Source: Buxus sempervirens (lineage: Eukaryota; Streptophyta; Magnoliopsida; Buxales; Buxaceae). From it: a stretch of DNA of 64,000 bases. Below the pieces are notes generated by a model, which had not been told where the DNA came from, made no database searches, and worked only from the letters and a program-made list of their open reading frames with translations. The position numbers and the translations under genes are program-made. Of this stretch, positions 14,398-23,838 are shown one piece after another. Each line of letters begins with the position of its first letter. The stretch's first letter is position 1. The stretch lies in the NCBI GenBank assembly GCA_947561395.2, contig OX387188.1:35025942-35089941 (forward strand). Direction: 5' to 3'.

Positions 14398-16263
14398 CTT
14401 GTAGCTGGTGTGAAGCACTAGGACTGACCTTCTCTTCCACTTGTTTAGATGGCAAGAGGACGAAGGCCAGCCCGTGCTCACCAAGGGGAGGAAGAAGAAA
14501 ATCAGCAGCATATGGAGGGTGTTTACCAATGGTTAGGAAAGATGGCCAAGGTGGTGAGACACACACAGGGGCATGTTGAGCAGCAAGAACAAAATAATGG
14601 GAATTCCAATGGCAATGGGGCCTTGGAACAGTTTAATAAGCTCACCCCACCAGCTTTTTAAGGTTCTACCAACCCGATGCATGCTAAGTCGTGGTTGGAT
14701 CAAATGGAGAAGATCTTTGAGGTCTTGGAGAGCACTGATGAGCAGATGATGAAATTTTCTGTTTTTATGCTGGAAGAAGAAGCTCATAGGTGGTGGAACT
14801 CAATGAAAAACACCAATGGAGGAGAGAAGTTTACTTGGGAAAGGTTCAAGCAATTATTTACTACCAAATATTACCCAGAGAGCTTTAAGTTGGAGCAGGC
14901 AAGGGCCTTCATGAATTTGCAGCAGGGGAATATGACTGTGGCGGGCTATGAAGCTAAGTTTGAAGAGTTATCTCAGTTTTCTCCTGCTACCATAGCTGAT
15001 CCTGGTGCAAAGGCCATGAAGTTTGAGCAGGGACTTAAACCATATATCAGATCTAGACTTGTCACGCATAGGCTCACTGACTATGCTGATGTAGTTGACT
15101 GTGCCAGGAGGGTGGAAATGGATAGTGCCATGTACTTTAAGACTAGGGAGATGATGACAGCAAATAAGAGGCCTATGGATAGAGGACAGGGATCTGTAAT
15201 AAGGAAACCAGGGTTTATAGCAAACAAGAGACAGAGGCCACAAGGACCAGCAGTACAGAGTGTGCAGGTAGCACCACAGGCCATTGGTGTGGGTCCTAGG
15301 AGTACCACTTTGACTTGCTTTAATTGTGGTAAACCAGGACATACTGCTAGGGAATGTAAGGTTCCACGACAAGGTTTTATACCCAATGCGCAGCAGAGGC
15401 CACCACAGGGCAAAGTTTACACTATTTCCTCTACTAAGCAAGAAGTACAACCAGAGGATGATGATCAGGAGTACCAGGAACCTTCTTTTGAGGCAGTGGA
15501 TGAGGCGGTGATGCATGGTACGATTTTATTATTTCATACACCTGCATGTGTGTTATTTGATTCTGGTGCATCCTATTCTTTTATTGCTTTGTCTGTTGCT
15601 TCCTTATTGGGTTTATGCATGGATGATCTGGATGATGTGTTGGTTGTGGGTGGTCCCATTGGGACGAGTGCATGTTTGAATAAAATTTGCAAGTCTTGTA
15701 TGCTGAGACTGGTTATGGGTCTGGGGCATTACACCAAGTGTTCTCATAAGGCTTACATTACCCAGTGTATCTGGACCCAGTTTGATTTTCTAATATGGTA
15801 TTTTTTGAGAACTCGTCAAAAATTTTGTAGCAGCGAACAATGAATAGTGATGAATGCGGCAGTGGAACAGAAAATGAATCTGAAGTGACGCTTTGTGACT
15901 AACAATGAATAGTGATAAATGCTCAATCATGAAAATTGCAGAACAAAAAATGGTACTTCAAAACTAACAGTGCATCACAATAAATACTAAATCTTAAAAA
16001 GCTAAAAAAAGAGAACATGCTTAGCTGGGATAATAATAGGAGAGAATTAGTTCGAAGTTAAACCTGGAGAAGAAGGTAGGCTTATGTCGAGAGAAACATG
16101 CCGAGGAGGATGTGGGCTTCGCAGACGCGAATCCCCCCAGCTTGGTTGCTCCTGAAGTAAAAGATGAAGATGGAGACCCAAACGATTTGGGACACCCACT
16201 TAGAAAGGTTTTCGCTGAATGGGAAGGGCTACGGAGGACTCGCCTTGCACAGTTGGCCGCCAT
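9725..16263 (-). CDS. NFD6: NUCLEAR FUSION DEFECTIVE 6-like small organelle protein, 3 coding exons
   Basis: A 112-residue protein assembled from exons 16263-16064 (200 nt), 11238-11120 (119 nt) and 9744-9725 (20 nt), with splice phases that fit and a TAA stop. The N-terminus (MAANCARRVLRSPS...) is rich in Arg, Ser and Ala and lacks acidic residues, as in a mitochondrial or plastid presequence. The second exon codes RLPVELGCAQSLMPLHTVTA then SALLTSML, which matches my recollection of the conserved core of Arabidopsis NFD6, needed for polar nuclear fusion in the female gametophyte. The last exon gives only the tail EGLDQGS; if the second exon's donor is not used, translation would end three codons later (G-I-P-stop), so alternative tails are possible. 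Intron 1 is 4.8 kb and contains a large retroelement. Identification comes from memory of the family and is fairly strong for the core, weaker for exact termini. Confidence 0.8.
9745..11119 (-). other. Intron 2 of the NFD6-like gene
   Basis: An AT-rich intron with donor GT at 11118-11119 and acceptor AG just above 9744. I see no transposon ends or RNA gene inside. Open frames here are short and not conserved-looking. Confidence 0.6.
11239..12647 (-). other. Intron 1 of the NFD6-like gene, part downstream of the retroelement
   Basis: AT-rich intron sequence with a short AT microsatellite near 12497-12515. A short inverted repeat (GTGAATGCAAAT and its complement, about 12270-12326) is the only structure noticed. 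Confidence 0.5.
12648..13000 (-). repeat. Cassandra-type LTR carrying a 5S rRNA-like segment
   Basis: On the minus strand the unit starts TGTGACATCC and ends GGTGTTACA. At about 12729-12800 it contains a block very close to the 3' half of plant 5S rRNA (GTTAAGCGTGCT, then AGGATGGGTGACC and TGGGAAGT). Such 5S-derived LTRs define the Cassandra family of miniature retrotransposons, as does the following GCGGACAATATC. The segment spans the region equivalent to the 5S internal Pol III promoter, but it is not a 5S gene. Confidence 0.8.
13001..13081 (-). other. Polypurine tract and primer-binding site of the Cassandra-like element
   Basis: On the minus strand, TGGTATCAGAGA (13079-13068), complementary to the 3' end of initiator methionine tRNA, lies one or two bases from the LTR end at 13082. 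The purine tract GAGGGGAG (about 13012-13003) ends next to the LTR start at 13000. The whole internal region is only about 80 bp, typical of a terminal-repeat retrotransposon in miniature. Confidence 0.78.
13107..14256 (-). pseudogene. Gag-protease fragment, minus-strand arm of the palindrome
   Basis: This is the inverted copy of the plus-strand gag-protease arm. It encodes the retrotransposon gag core (WLDQMEKIFEVLESTDEQM through RRVEMDSAMYF) followed by a basic linker and a zinc knuckle that is broken: after CFNCGK the glycine codon has become a stop near 13475. Further on lies a retropepsin start with DSGASYSF. It also shares with the other arm a stop just before MHAKSW, so that defect predates or accompanied the duplication. 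No pol domain follows. Confidence 0.8.
14449..15710 (+). pseudogene. Gag-protease fragment, plus-strand arm of the palindrome
   Basis: Starts MARGRRPARAHQ at 14449 and meets a TAA at 14659-14661, then continues in frame from 14677 for about 350 codons. It holds the retrotransposon gag domain, an intact zinc knuckle (CFNCGKPGHTARECK, the CX2CX4HX4C pattern) and the beginning of an aspartic protease with VLFDSGASYSF. The protease is cut off after about 45 residues, where the sequence runs straight into the terminal 25 bp of the LTR. The type (gag with one knuckle, then protease) is that of Ty3/Gypsy elements. The reading frame continues past the element into host intron, which is incidental. 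Confidence 0.82.
15739..16063 (-). other. Intron 1 of the NFD6-like gene, part upstream of the retroelement
   Basis: AT-rich intron sequence between exon 1 (donor GT at 16062-16063) and the retroelement insertion. It contains a diverged repeat of AACAATGAATAGTGATAAATG-like units near 15836-15925. Confidence 0.55.
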
Positions 16264-16331
16264 TTTCACTTCGTTTCTGCTCTTCAAAACCAGGAGCCCT
16301 ATTTCACTACTTCCCAGCAGGGGGACGAGTA

Positions 16332-16345
16332 TGGGCCATTGGGCC
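16332..16345 (-). promoter_or_regulatory. Two site II motifs (TGGGCC) upstream of the NFD6-like gene
   Basis: TGGGCC occurs twice, at 16332-16337 and 16340-16345, about 70-80 bp before the start codon. Site II motifs of the form TGGGCC/T are known to be frequent in promoters of plant genes for mitochondrial and ribosomal proteins, which fits an organelle-targeted product. Function is inferred from motif and position. Confidence 0.45.
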
Positions 16346-16439
16346 GGGCTCTTTACATCTCTCGCGACGCGACCGAGCCGCAAGTCCAAACCATTGGGCA
16401 ATGGAAATCGTGCGGCAGCATTGTCACGGTAGGATCATT

Positions 16440-18733
16440 GGTCTGTTTAAATTTAGAAGGCAAATTTACACTTTCAGTCCTTAACATTTGAAAATTTGTA
16501 CTAATACCCCTAACATTAGAAGAAATATGCAAGTAGCACTCTTACTTATACATGGAACTTTAACACCGTTAAAATTTAGTCTAAAATGACAAAAATAACC
16601 TCAATTAAACCCCATGGTTGTATAATGAGATTTATGTTATGAGCTTGATTATATTTGTGTCTAATTTAAGAAAGTTTACCATGGCCCATGTGGGGCTTGT
16701 TTTACTTGGCAAGAGGATGGAGGGGGGTTTGAAATGGAAAAATAAGTTTGAAAAGGAAAAAAAGGTGTTTGAGGTGCTATGAACCTCCTTAGATTAACAA
16801 TGATACTCAAAGTCTTTGGTGATATGTATCTTTCAACCCAGGGAAAAAGAAAAGGAGGGTAAAAATATCAAAATGGTGGGTGAAATGTACTTTTCAATCT
16901 ATGCTATATATGAAGGAAAGTGTTCCCTTGGAAAGCATGCCAATTATTATATTCAACTTTTCTAAACTGCCCTTTATACTTCATTCTTAAGTTTCATTAA
17001 TAAATGGGTATAATAGTCATACCAATCTCAATTCATTTAAAACTTAAGTAGTTGTAAAAATGTTCCCTCCCGCCTCTTTCCTTACCATCCATCTAGCATT
17101 GTATGTCCACCCTGCTAGTCCATTAAAAAGGCAGCTCGAAAGATTATAGAGTAACAAAGTAGACCCGTGCTTAAGAGATCAAATATACTAGATTCAGTCC
17201 CATTAAAATGATTTTTATCCTTCGTGTTTCATTATGGTTTGGAAAGTTAAAAACTATAGACATCTGGAAAATTTGACTGGGTCCAAGTCAAGAAGTGCTT
17301 TAGTTCAAGCAACCTAATGGACAAGTAACTAATACATAAAAGCTTGTTTGAACAACTTTATATTTCTTTATATGTACTTTAAGTGGAAGTTTTAAATTTA
17401 AAAGTACTTTTTGACATAGCATAAAGAGTTTTATTTTTTATTTTTTGAAAGTTGGCATTGTTCTTTAAATGAAATTTTAAAAATGTAGAAATATTAGGCA
17501 GATTTCAATACATATTGCAAAATCTTTATAAATTAATAGAACTTATATGTGTTGAATATAACTAAAATGGAAGATTTAGTCGATCTCTAGCTAGTGCATA
17601 GCGGGGGTGCGAATTGACTATGTGTTTACACCCGCCATGACCCGGCAGAAAAGGATAATCAACATGGCAAAAGATTCTCTATAAATATGGGAGTGGGGTC
17701 CGTTAGGAAACCCCTACTACATAAAAGGTGGGATCAGTTGGGAAATCTTTCAACCGATTATACAAGTGGATTTAGTTGAGAGTTGTGCAAAGTAGGACCC
17801 AACTTCCTAATCAAATGAAAGAGTAGATTGGTTAAAAAAATTTCCAATCAAGAAAAAGGCATCAATCTCTCGATCAACACAACACAACTTAGCTATTCAT
17901 ACCTCCTTACTGTCATGCTATCTTCATAACATGAAGAAGTTTTCCACCTTTTTTGCTTCCCATCGTAATAACACATGGAGATCTTCTTTACTTCTCATGA
18001 TCAAGGCTAATGAAGATCATCCTTACTCCTCATAAGCAAGGCTAATAGAGATCTTCCTTACTCCTTCAACTAAGGCTAGGAACAGTCTTCCTACTCCTTA
18101 CAATTAAGGCTAGAGATAGTCACTATGTTGCATCCCAGAACTGGTGATCATCAAAGCCATTTTTGATCTTTTCTCTCTATACTCCATGACAACGGCTATA
18201 GGGAAAAAGTGTACTAAGATATTATTGATTTTCTTTTTTTATCTTTTATCTTTTTTTATTCCTATATGTCTTTGGAGTGACTGTCACCGCACACGGCCCA
18301 AAATTCCTACAATTCTACATCAAATGGCCACCACTAACGTGGCCGTCATTTGCAATGGCCCATGGCCATTTCATTGCCATAAATTAGGTGAGAGAACCTT
18401 GGAGGACGAACTCCAACCCTTCTAGTAATCACTAAATTAAAAGTCTCTTTATCTATAGGTGGTTGATCGTATCTGAACTGCAATCCATTCAATTCTACAC
18501 GATCGGTGCCGAAGTTGAAGTTAAATGCTTGCACATCCACGCATACACGCATCCCATAGCCAAAAAAAAGTGGGAACACTGTTATTCTTTGTGGAGAGAA
18601 AATGATCTTTTTTTTTTATGGTAACGTGAGAACCTATTCTAGGCAAGGCCTCAATTGGACCCACCCTAGAGGAGTGAACCCTCAGATACATGAACCCACC
18701 CACAACACTCAAGTATCATTTAAGTTAGAGGGC
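16440..18733. other. Intergenic stretch with a dispersed repeat and short tandem units
   Basis: I see no gene. At about 17215-17440 is a diverged copy of a sequence that also occurs at about 32170-32400 and 42620-42830 in the MATE cluster. At about 17990-18120 three or four diverged units of roughly 40 bp, each with AAGGCTA and CTTACTCCT, stand in tandem. The rest is AT-rich. Confidence 0.5.
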
Positions 18734-20960
18734 ACCAGAAGTAGGGCTGGCAACGGGTCGAATACGGTATCACTACAAAAAAAAGGTGATAAAGCGACAC
18801 TAATATAAGGGCACTTATATGAAAGTGCCCTTATAAGTGCCTTAATACGGCATTTTTTTTAAAATGCCACTATAAAACAATTTATTACGGCATTTCCTAG
18901 AAAAATGCCACTATAAAATGATTTATTATGGCATTTTCCTAATGAATGCCGCTATAAAATAATTTATTAAGGCATTTTCTAATTAAATGCCCCTATAAAA
19001 CAATTTGTTATGGCATTTTTTAAGAAATGCAGTTATAAAGCAAATTATTACGGCATTTATAAAAAAAAATGCCCCTATAAAACAATTTGTTACGGCATTT
19101 TTTAAGAAATGCAGTTATAAAGCAAATTATTACGGCATTTATAAAAAAATGCCGTTACACAAAAATTTATAAAATATATCATTACAACACTTTATTATAA
19201 AATATTGCTATAATCTAGTTAATTAGGTTTTGATTTCACGTCCAAACCAAAATAGACCAACAAAATTTCACTCGTATCTCATATAATTTGGAGCTTGAAA
19301 TTATTTCCATTTTCCCATAAAAAGGTAAAAATGAAAAAACTAGCCTCGGATAGGACCCTCTCACCAAGACTTTCCTTCTTCAGGAAGGATTGTAGATAAA
19401 GAGAGGGACATCAGATGGGGATTCCGCAGCTGTGAAGGCGAGATCTTGATGCAACGCTGGTCACCATGGGCCTTGCCTATATTTGATTGAGCTCATTTGA
19501 ACCCATCAAACTCCACATATATTGACACACGAACCACCTAAGATAGTGAATGTTGAAATAGGTGGGTAAGCATCCAACACACGGCCCTGGTAGGATCCCA
19601 TCTTTGCATTATAGTTTACCCAAATATACCGGGAATATATGAAAGTGCCTGAACGTGTAATTTTTTTTTCTGTCGGATTAGGGCTTCCGCATCCCTTTGA
19701 AGTGAAAGTAGCTTGGCGATTTTCTGAAGCGGAAGGAACTTGCGATTTTCTAAAGTTTCTACAAGACAGAGGTTTGTCTATTTGATTTGTTTTTCATCTT
19801 GTGTGATTGAGTTGTTGTGATCGTCGTTACGATTTTCTAGGTTTTTTGGTTTCCTTTTCAGATCATTGTTACAGTTGTTTAGATTTAGGTTTTAATTTTG
19901 TTTTTCGATATCTCATTTTTGTTTCTTTAGATCTTTGATTTGTTAGGGTTATTAATTCATTATTGAATTCATTACATAAACTGTTTGCACATGAGGTGTT
20001 CTTCGATGTTGATTTTGTTTCAATTTCCTTTTTACTGTCAACGTCAAAAGTAAGCATCTATTTTACGCACGGCAAGGAAACTTAATCAATCTATTTGTTA
20101 ATTATGTCATTCTAGATTTTGATTTCTCAATTCCATTCCCATTCCCATTGCCAGTTGTGAAGTGGCTTGTTTTTATCCATATATGTTTTTTGTTGGCACT
20201 CATTGCTTTCTGGGCTCATTTCATGGAGCCTAGGAGAGCAGCTTGTGGTGGTGCACGGCATGAGGTGGTGGTTGTGTTCAAAAGAAAGGTTAACGATTCA
20301 GTTTTTACAGATTGTTGAATTTCTGTGAAAGCATTCGCGGAATGAGATTTACAGCCTCATTTGAGGAATTGAAAAATTGTTTCCTTCGGAAATAGTTATC
20401 AGAACTAAGAATGGAGTTGAGCACGAAGGCAGAATTCAAAAAATAGTTTCCTCTGGAAATACTAGTGAGAACTTGAATGAAGCTGTGCACAAAATGGGAA
20501 GGCTTATATTTCTTTTTTGGGGTGAAAATTTCATGTTTGTTTTACTATGATTTCCTCTGAAAAAATTAGAGAACTTTTGCTTGTGGTGTAAAAGTCAATT
20601 TCATTCATGCCCTATTTAATTCCTTAGTGTATTTTTTTTATGTTTATCATTTGTGCACAAGTTAATGGAGTTTTTGGCATTTTCCGAACATCAGGTTCTA
20701 TGTATATTGACAAATCTCAGGAGTGTAAATGCAGCTAATCTTTGTTTAAAACTCTCTTAAAATTTTAAAAGACTATTACATCCCCCAGTGGTTACTAATA
20801 ATTAATGTCTAGGGTAAATATAGTATCATTGCGCACCCACTAGTTCTAAGAAAACCAAACCGCATACGGATTCTTCATATATCATTGTCATCATCTTCAA
20901 AAGCTTATTCCCCCAATTGTCTAAAAACATTTCATTGCATGATCAAAATAAAAATTTAAC

Positions 20961-21146
20961 TTAGTATTCCAGTTTTACAATAGCATTTGACGAGTCCTCT
21001 GGTGATTCGTACTGAAGCCAATCTCTTGTACAAATAAGGGCCTCCAGAGTTCCAGGTCTGAGGGAACTTTGATAGCGATCCATCTCTTTAGGTACAGTGT
21101 CAAAAACCGAATCCGGAGTAACTATTGATATGGGGATTGTCATCAT
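20961..21146 (-). pseudogene. hAT transposase C-terminal dimerisation fragment
   Basis: A 61-codon open frame contains PISIVTPDSVFDTVPKEMDR then YQSSLRPGTLEALICTRDWL, which matches the C-terminal dimerisation motif of plant hAT transposases (usual form: PISTVASESAFS... then YRSSL...VEALICTRDWL). Several conserved residues are changed and the rest of the protein is absent, so it is a relic. It lies within the CACTA element. Confidence 0.72.
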
Positions 21147-21349
21147 CTGCTTTGATGGTTTATATTGTTTCCTTTTTTAAGTCTACTTTTAATATCATAT
21201 CTAGTAGTATTCAATATTTTCGAGTTTGCACATTTGATTTGTGGAATCGTTATGTAGTATTCAATATTGTTGATCTGATTTCTAGATCTATTGTTTTTTC
21301 CTTGTATGTTTGTTGGCAATAACCAGTAAAGTGAGCATTTTATTTTCAG

Positions 21350-22465
21350 TCATCCTGGTATCTTGAGTGGCATCTTGATCTGTTGATTATGTGGGCCTTA
21401 TCTAGTACTGGGCAAACAGCCAAAGCAGAGGAATTACTGAAGGGTCTGAAATCCAGGTTTGAGAAGATATGCCTTGGTATTTTAGTAGCTTTGACTTGCA
21501 TATTTTTGTTTTATTGCATCATTCTTTTTCTTTTTTTTTTTGTAGAATGTGTAAGATGAGCAACAAGAAGCAAGAAATGATGCAGAAGGGAATGCTGGTT
21601 TGTTCCATTTTCTGTGCCTTTTGTACTCCAAATGAGCCTATTTAATAAATGTGTTTCTTTGGCAATAAGCCTTTTTGTGAATAATACTACCTATAGGTAT
21701 TCAATTGAACTTTAGCAGTGTACATCAAAACTTGATATCAAGATATGTACAGAACTGTAGATGATTTGCAAAGTTACTTGTTGTGAACCGAATTGATTGT
21801 AGAGTTTTAGTTGCTTAAAGTTTTAGTTAAATGTCTGTCATAATTCCATACTCAGCTTGCAGAGGCCCTATACGAATACGAAAGGGGCAATTATGAACAT
21901 ACAACAGTATTGCTTGGTCCAGATTTTGATGCCAACAGCTGCAAGGTATTAAGTTATTCGTATAGAGATATTTATGCTACATGCACATAATATTTCAGGT
22001 AAGTATACAAATTTGAATCTTTCCACTGCAGATGATTGGGGCATCTGATGAACAACTTGATGTATTCAATGAAGTTTGGTATGTTGTTCTGTTGGAAATT
22101 GGACAGGTCTCAAAGGGTATGGTAACCATTTTCTTTGGTTTATGAAACCTCATTAATGCGCATTTCTTATGGTGAAACATTTGAACTACAGCAATTGAAG
22201 TAATTGAGAAGAGGATTAAAATTAGGGAAGGGGTCCCTTTCTTGTGGCGCTTGCTGGTATGGCTTTGCCTCCATGTATATGTTTGCTTCTTAATTTATTA
22301 CCTTATTATATGCACCAAAAATGTACACACACACATACATGCCCGTCATGTACATAGTTATATGTTAATATGCATCACTTGCTGGTCTTATAAAACACTT
22401 ATATTCTTTTGTTAATTTTTTATGTGCATGGTGGCTCCAGGAGAGATGTTACTCAATTGCAGGTA
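21350..22465 (+). pseudogene. Captured fragment of a TTC38-like (tetratricopeptide repeat protein 38) gene
   Basis: Exons at 21350-21456, 21546-21597, 21856-21945, 22032-22116, 22192-22256 and 22441-22462 join in frame to a protein with WHLDLLMWALS-like text (here LLIMWALSSTGQTAKAEELL), LAEALYEYERGNYEH, LLGPDFDANSCKMIGASDEQ and AIEVIEKRIK. I recognise this as the C-terminal half of plant TTC38. Introns with GT and AG borders are retained, so the capture was of genomic DNA, not of a spliced transcript. The N-terminal half is missing and the last exon runs into a stop soon after 22566. It lies wholly inside the CACTA element. Confidence 0.75.
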
Positions 22466-22565
22466 GGAACATGCTTTACATTATATGTTAATATGCATCA
22501 CTTGCTGGTCTTATAAAACACTTATATTCTTGATGGATTTATTTACATGATAAATTTTTCCTTAG

Positions 22566-22745
22566 GTCTACAACTTCAAAGTTGACAATGGAGAATGTTC
22601 CTTGGCATGCTGATGTGAAAGCCTTCTCTGAGGCCTTAGCCATGAAAAGCAATGGGGAGTACGAAGTTGCTTGTGAACATGTCCATTCATGTTGTGTCCT
22701 CCTGGCAAAAACTAGCAAGTTCAAGAGTAATGGTCAATGGTATTA
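22566..22745 (+). other. Unidentified coding-like segment in the CACTA element
   Basis: An open frame reading MENVPWHADVKAFSEALAMK then SNGEYEVACEHVH ends at a TAA about 22745. It follows a possible acceptor. I do not recognise it; it may be a further captured fragment. G-rich tandem units follow at 22920-23020. Confidence 0.35.
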
Positions 22746-22922
22746 ATATCTGACATTCATGTTGTGTCCATAAAAGATCTGACATTCAGTTTTCTAAGCT
22801 TTGCTAAGTTTTGTAAGCATAAGCTGTTATTAATATTTTGGTTTTATTAGCTTTTTGGTCCTCTCCATTTATTGCCAAAGTCGTATTTTGGTCTTATTGA
22901 CCTCATGATTGTGTAGGTGCAT

Positions 22923-23020
22923 TGGGGGGGGAGGTGCGTAGGGTAAATTAAATTAAATTTGGGGGGTGGGGTGCGTACGGTAAATTAAATTAATTTGGGG
23001 GGGGGGGGGGTAAATTAATT
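22923..23020. repeat. G-rich tandem units
   Basis: Three imperfect units each combine a run of 6-13 G with GGTAAATTAAATTAA-like sequence. It lies in the right sub-terminal part of the CACTA element. Confidence 0.6.
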
Positions 23021-23838
23021 TTTTTTTTAAATTAATATATTTTTAGCGGCATTTTGTGGTTGTCGCTAAAGCCTTCAAGTGTTGATAAATTTTATTACGA
23101 CACTTTAAAAAAATGCCGTAATAGCTTATATTTTTGCGGCATTTTTAAATGCCGTAAAAAGTCACTTTATAGCGGCATATTCCAAAGTGTCGTTATAAGT
23201 TGTCACTATAACATAATGCAACACCACTTGAAACGGCACTTTATTAAAATGCCGTTATATGTTATAACGGCATTTTTCTATATTATAAGGGCACTTTTGA
23301 AGTGCCGTAATAAAAAGACTTTTTTTGTAGTGTATGGATCTGCCATGATCCGAATCAGAACCGAAAATAAAAATCCGATATCTGAATTCGATCCGAAATC
23401 CGACGGATCTTTTATATTTGAATCCGAATTCGAAACCAAATTTATATACTGTATCTGAATTCAAAATTCGACCGAATAAATAACCGAAATCCGAATTCGA
23501 TCCGAATTAGATCCGATTTGAACTTAAAACTCAAAATTCAAGTTTAACTATTAAAGCAAATTTTAATTATCAAAACTAATGAACCATATAAATATTAAAA
23601 TAAGACATGAGTAAGGATAGTTCAACCATGGTTTGTACAGAGTTTACCAATAGTTTAATGAAAAGTATATGTTGATTTCGGTTCGGATCTTATTCGAATC
23701 GGATATGGACAGATTCGAATTCGGATTCGAAATCCGATATCCGTATTAGAACCGTGGATCTATATCTCATATCCGAATTCGAGATTTTCGGATCGGATTC
23801 GGATATATATTCAACCCATTGCCAACCATAACCAGAAG

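Larger units (their letters stand above)
12648..15733. mobile_element. Palindromic LTR-retroelement: Cassandra-like LTR plus inverted gag-protease arms
   Basis: The element begins TGTAACACCCCAGACC and ends in the complement of nearly the same 25 bp, and is flanked by CCAAG on both sides (12643-12647 and 15734-15738), as an integrated retroelement would be. From left to right it contains a full LTR in minus orientation (12648-13000), a very short internal region with a polypurine tract and primer-binding site (13001-13081), the last 25 bp of a second LTR (13082-13106), a gag-protease segment on the minus strand (to about 14256), a loop of roughly 300 bp, the same segment on the plus strand (from about 14561), and again the last 25 bp of the LTR. 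No reverse transcriptase or integrase is present, so it is non-autonomous. It sits in intron 1 of the NFD6-like gene. Confidence 0.82.
18771..23332. mobile_element. CACTA (En/Spm) element, non-autonomous, carrying gene fragments
   Basis: It begins CACTACAAAAAAAAGG and ends in the complement TTTTTTTGTAGTG, with a 3-bp target duplication TAT on both sides (18768-18770 and 23333-23335). Sub-terminal regions (about 18830-19190 and 23040-23300) are packed with direct and inverted copies of ATGCCGTTATA-like units, the arrangement bound by transposase in this superfamily. I find no CACTA transposase. The interior contains TTC38-like exons and a hAT transposase scrap. Confidence 0.86.
18742..23830. 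mobile_element. Small hAT element (MITE), split by a CACTA insertion
   Basis: The ends TAGGGCTGGCAAC and TTGCCAACCATA are inverted repeats flanked by the 8-bp duplication ACCAGAAG (18734-18741 and 23831-23838), the mark of a hAT insertion. Without the CACTA element inside it, only about 530 bp belong to it: 18742-18770 and 23333-23830. The right part is rich in ATCCGAATTCG-like repeats and has no coding sequence. Confidence 0.8.

Noticed and set aside
14968..15516. Long minus-strand open frame (182 codons) in the plus gag arm, and its mirror on the plus strand around 13536-13961
   Set aside because: They are antisense to the gag-protease frames, rich in Ser/Leu/Cys as antisense frames usually are, and have no family features.
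16112..16491. Plus-strand open frames of 90-106 codons over the NFD6-like first exon
   Set aside because: Antisense to exon 1 and to the promoter. The minus-strand reading joins in phase with two further exons and matches a known family.
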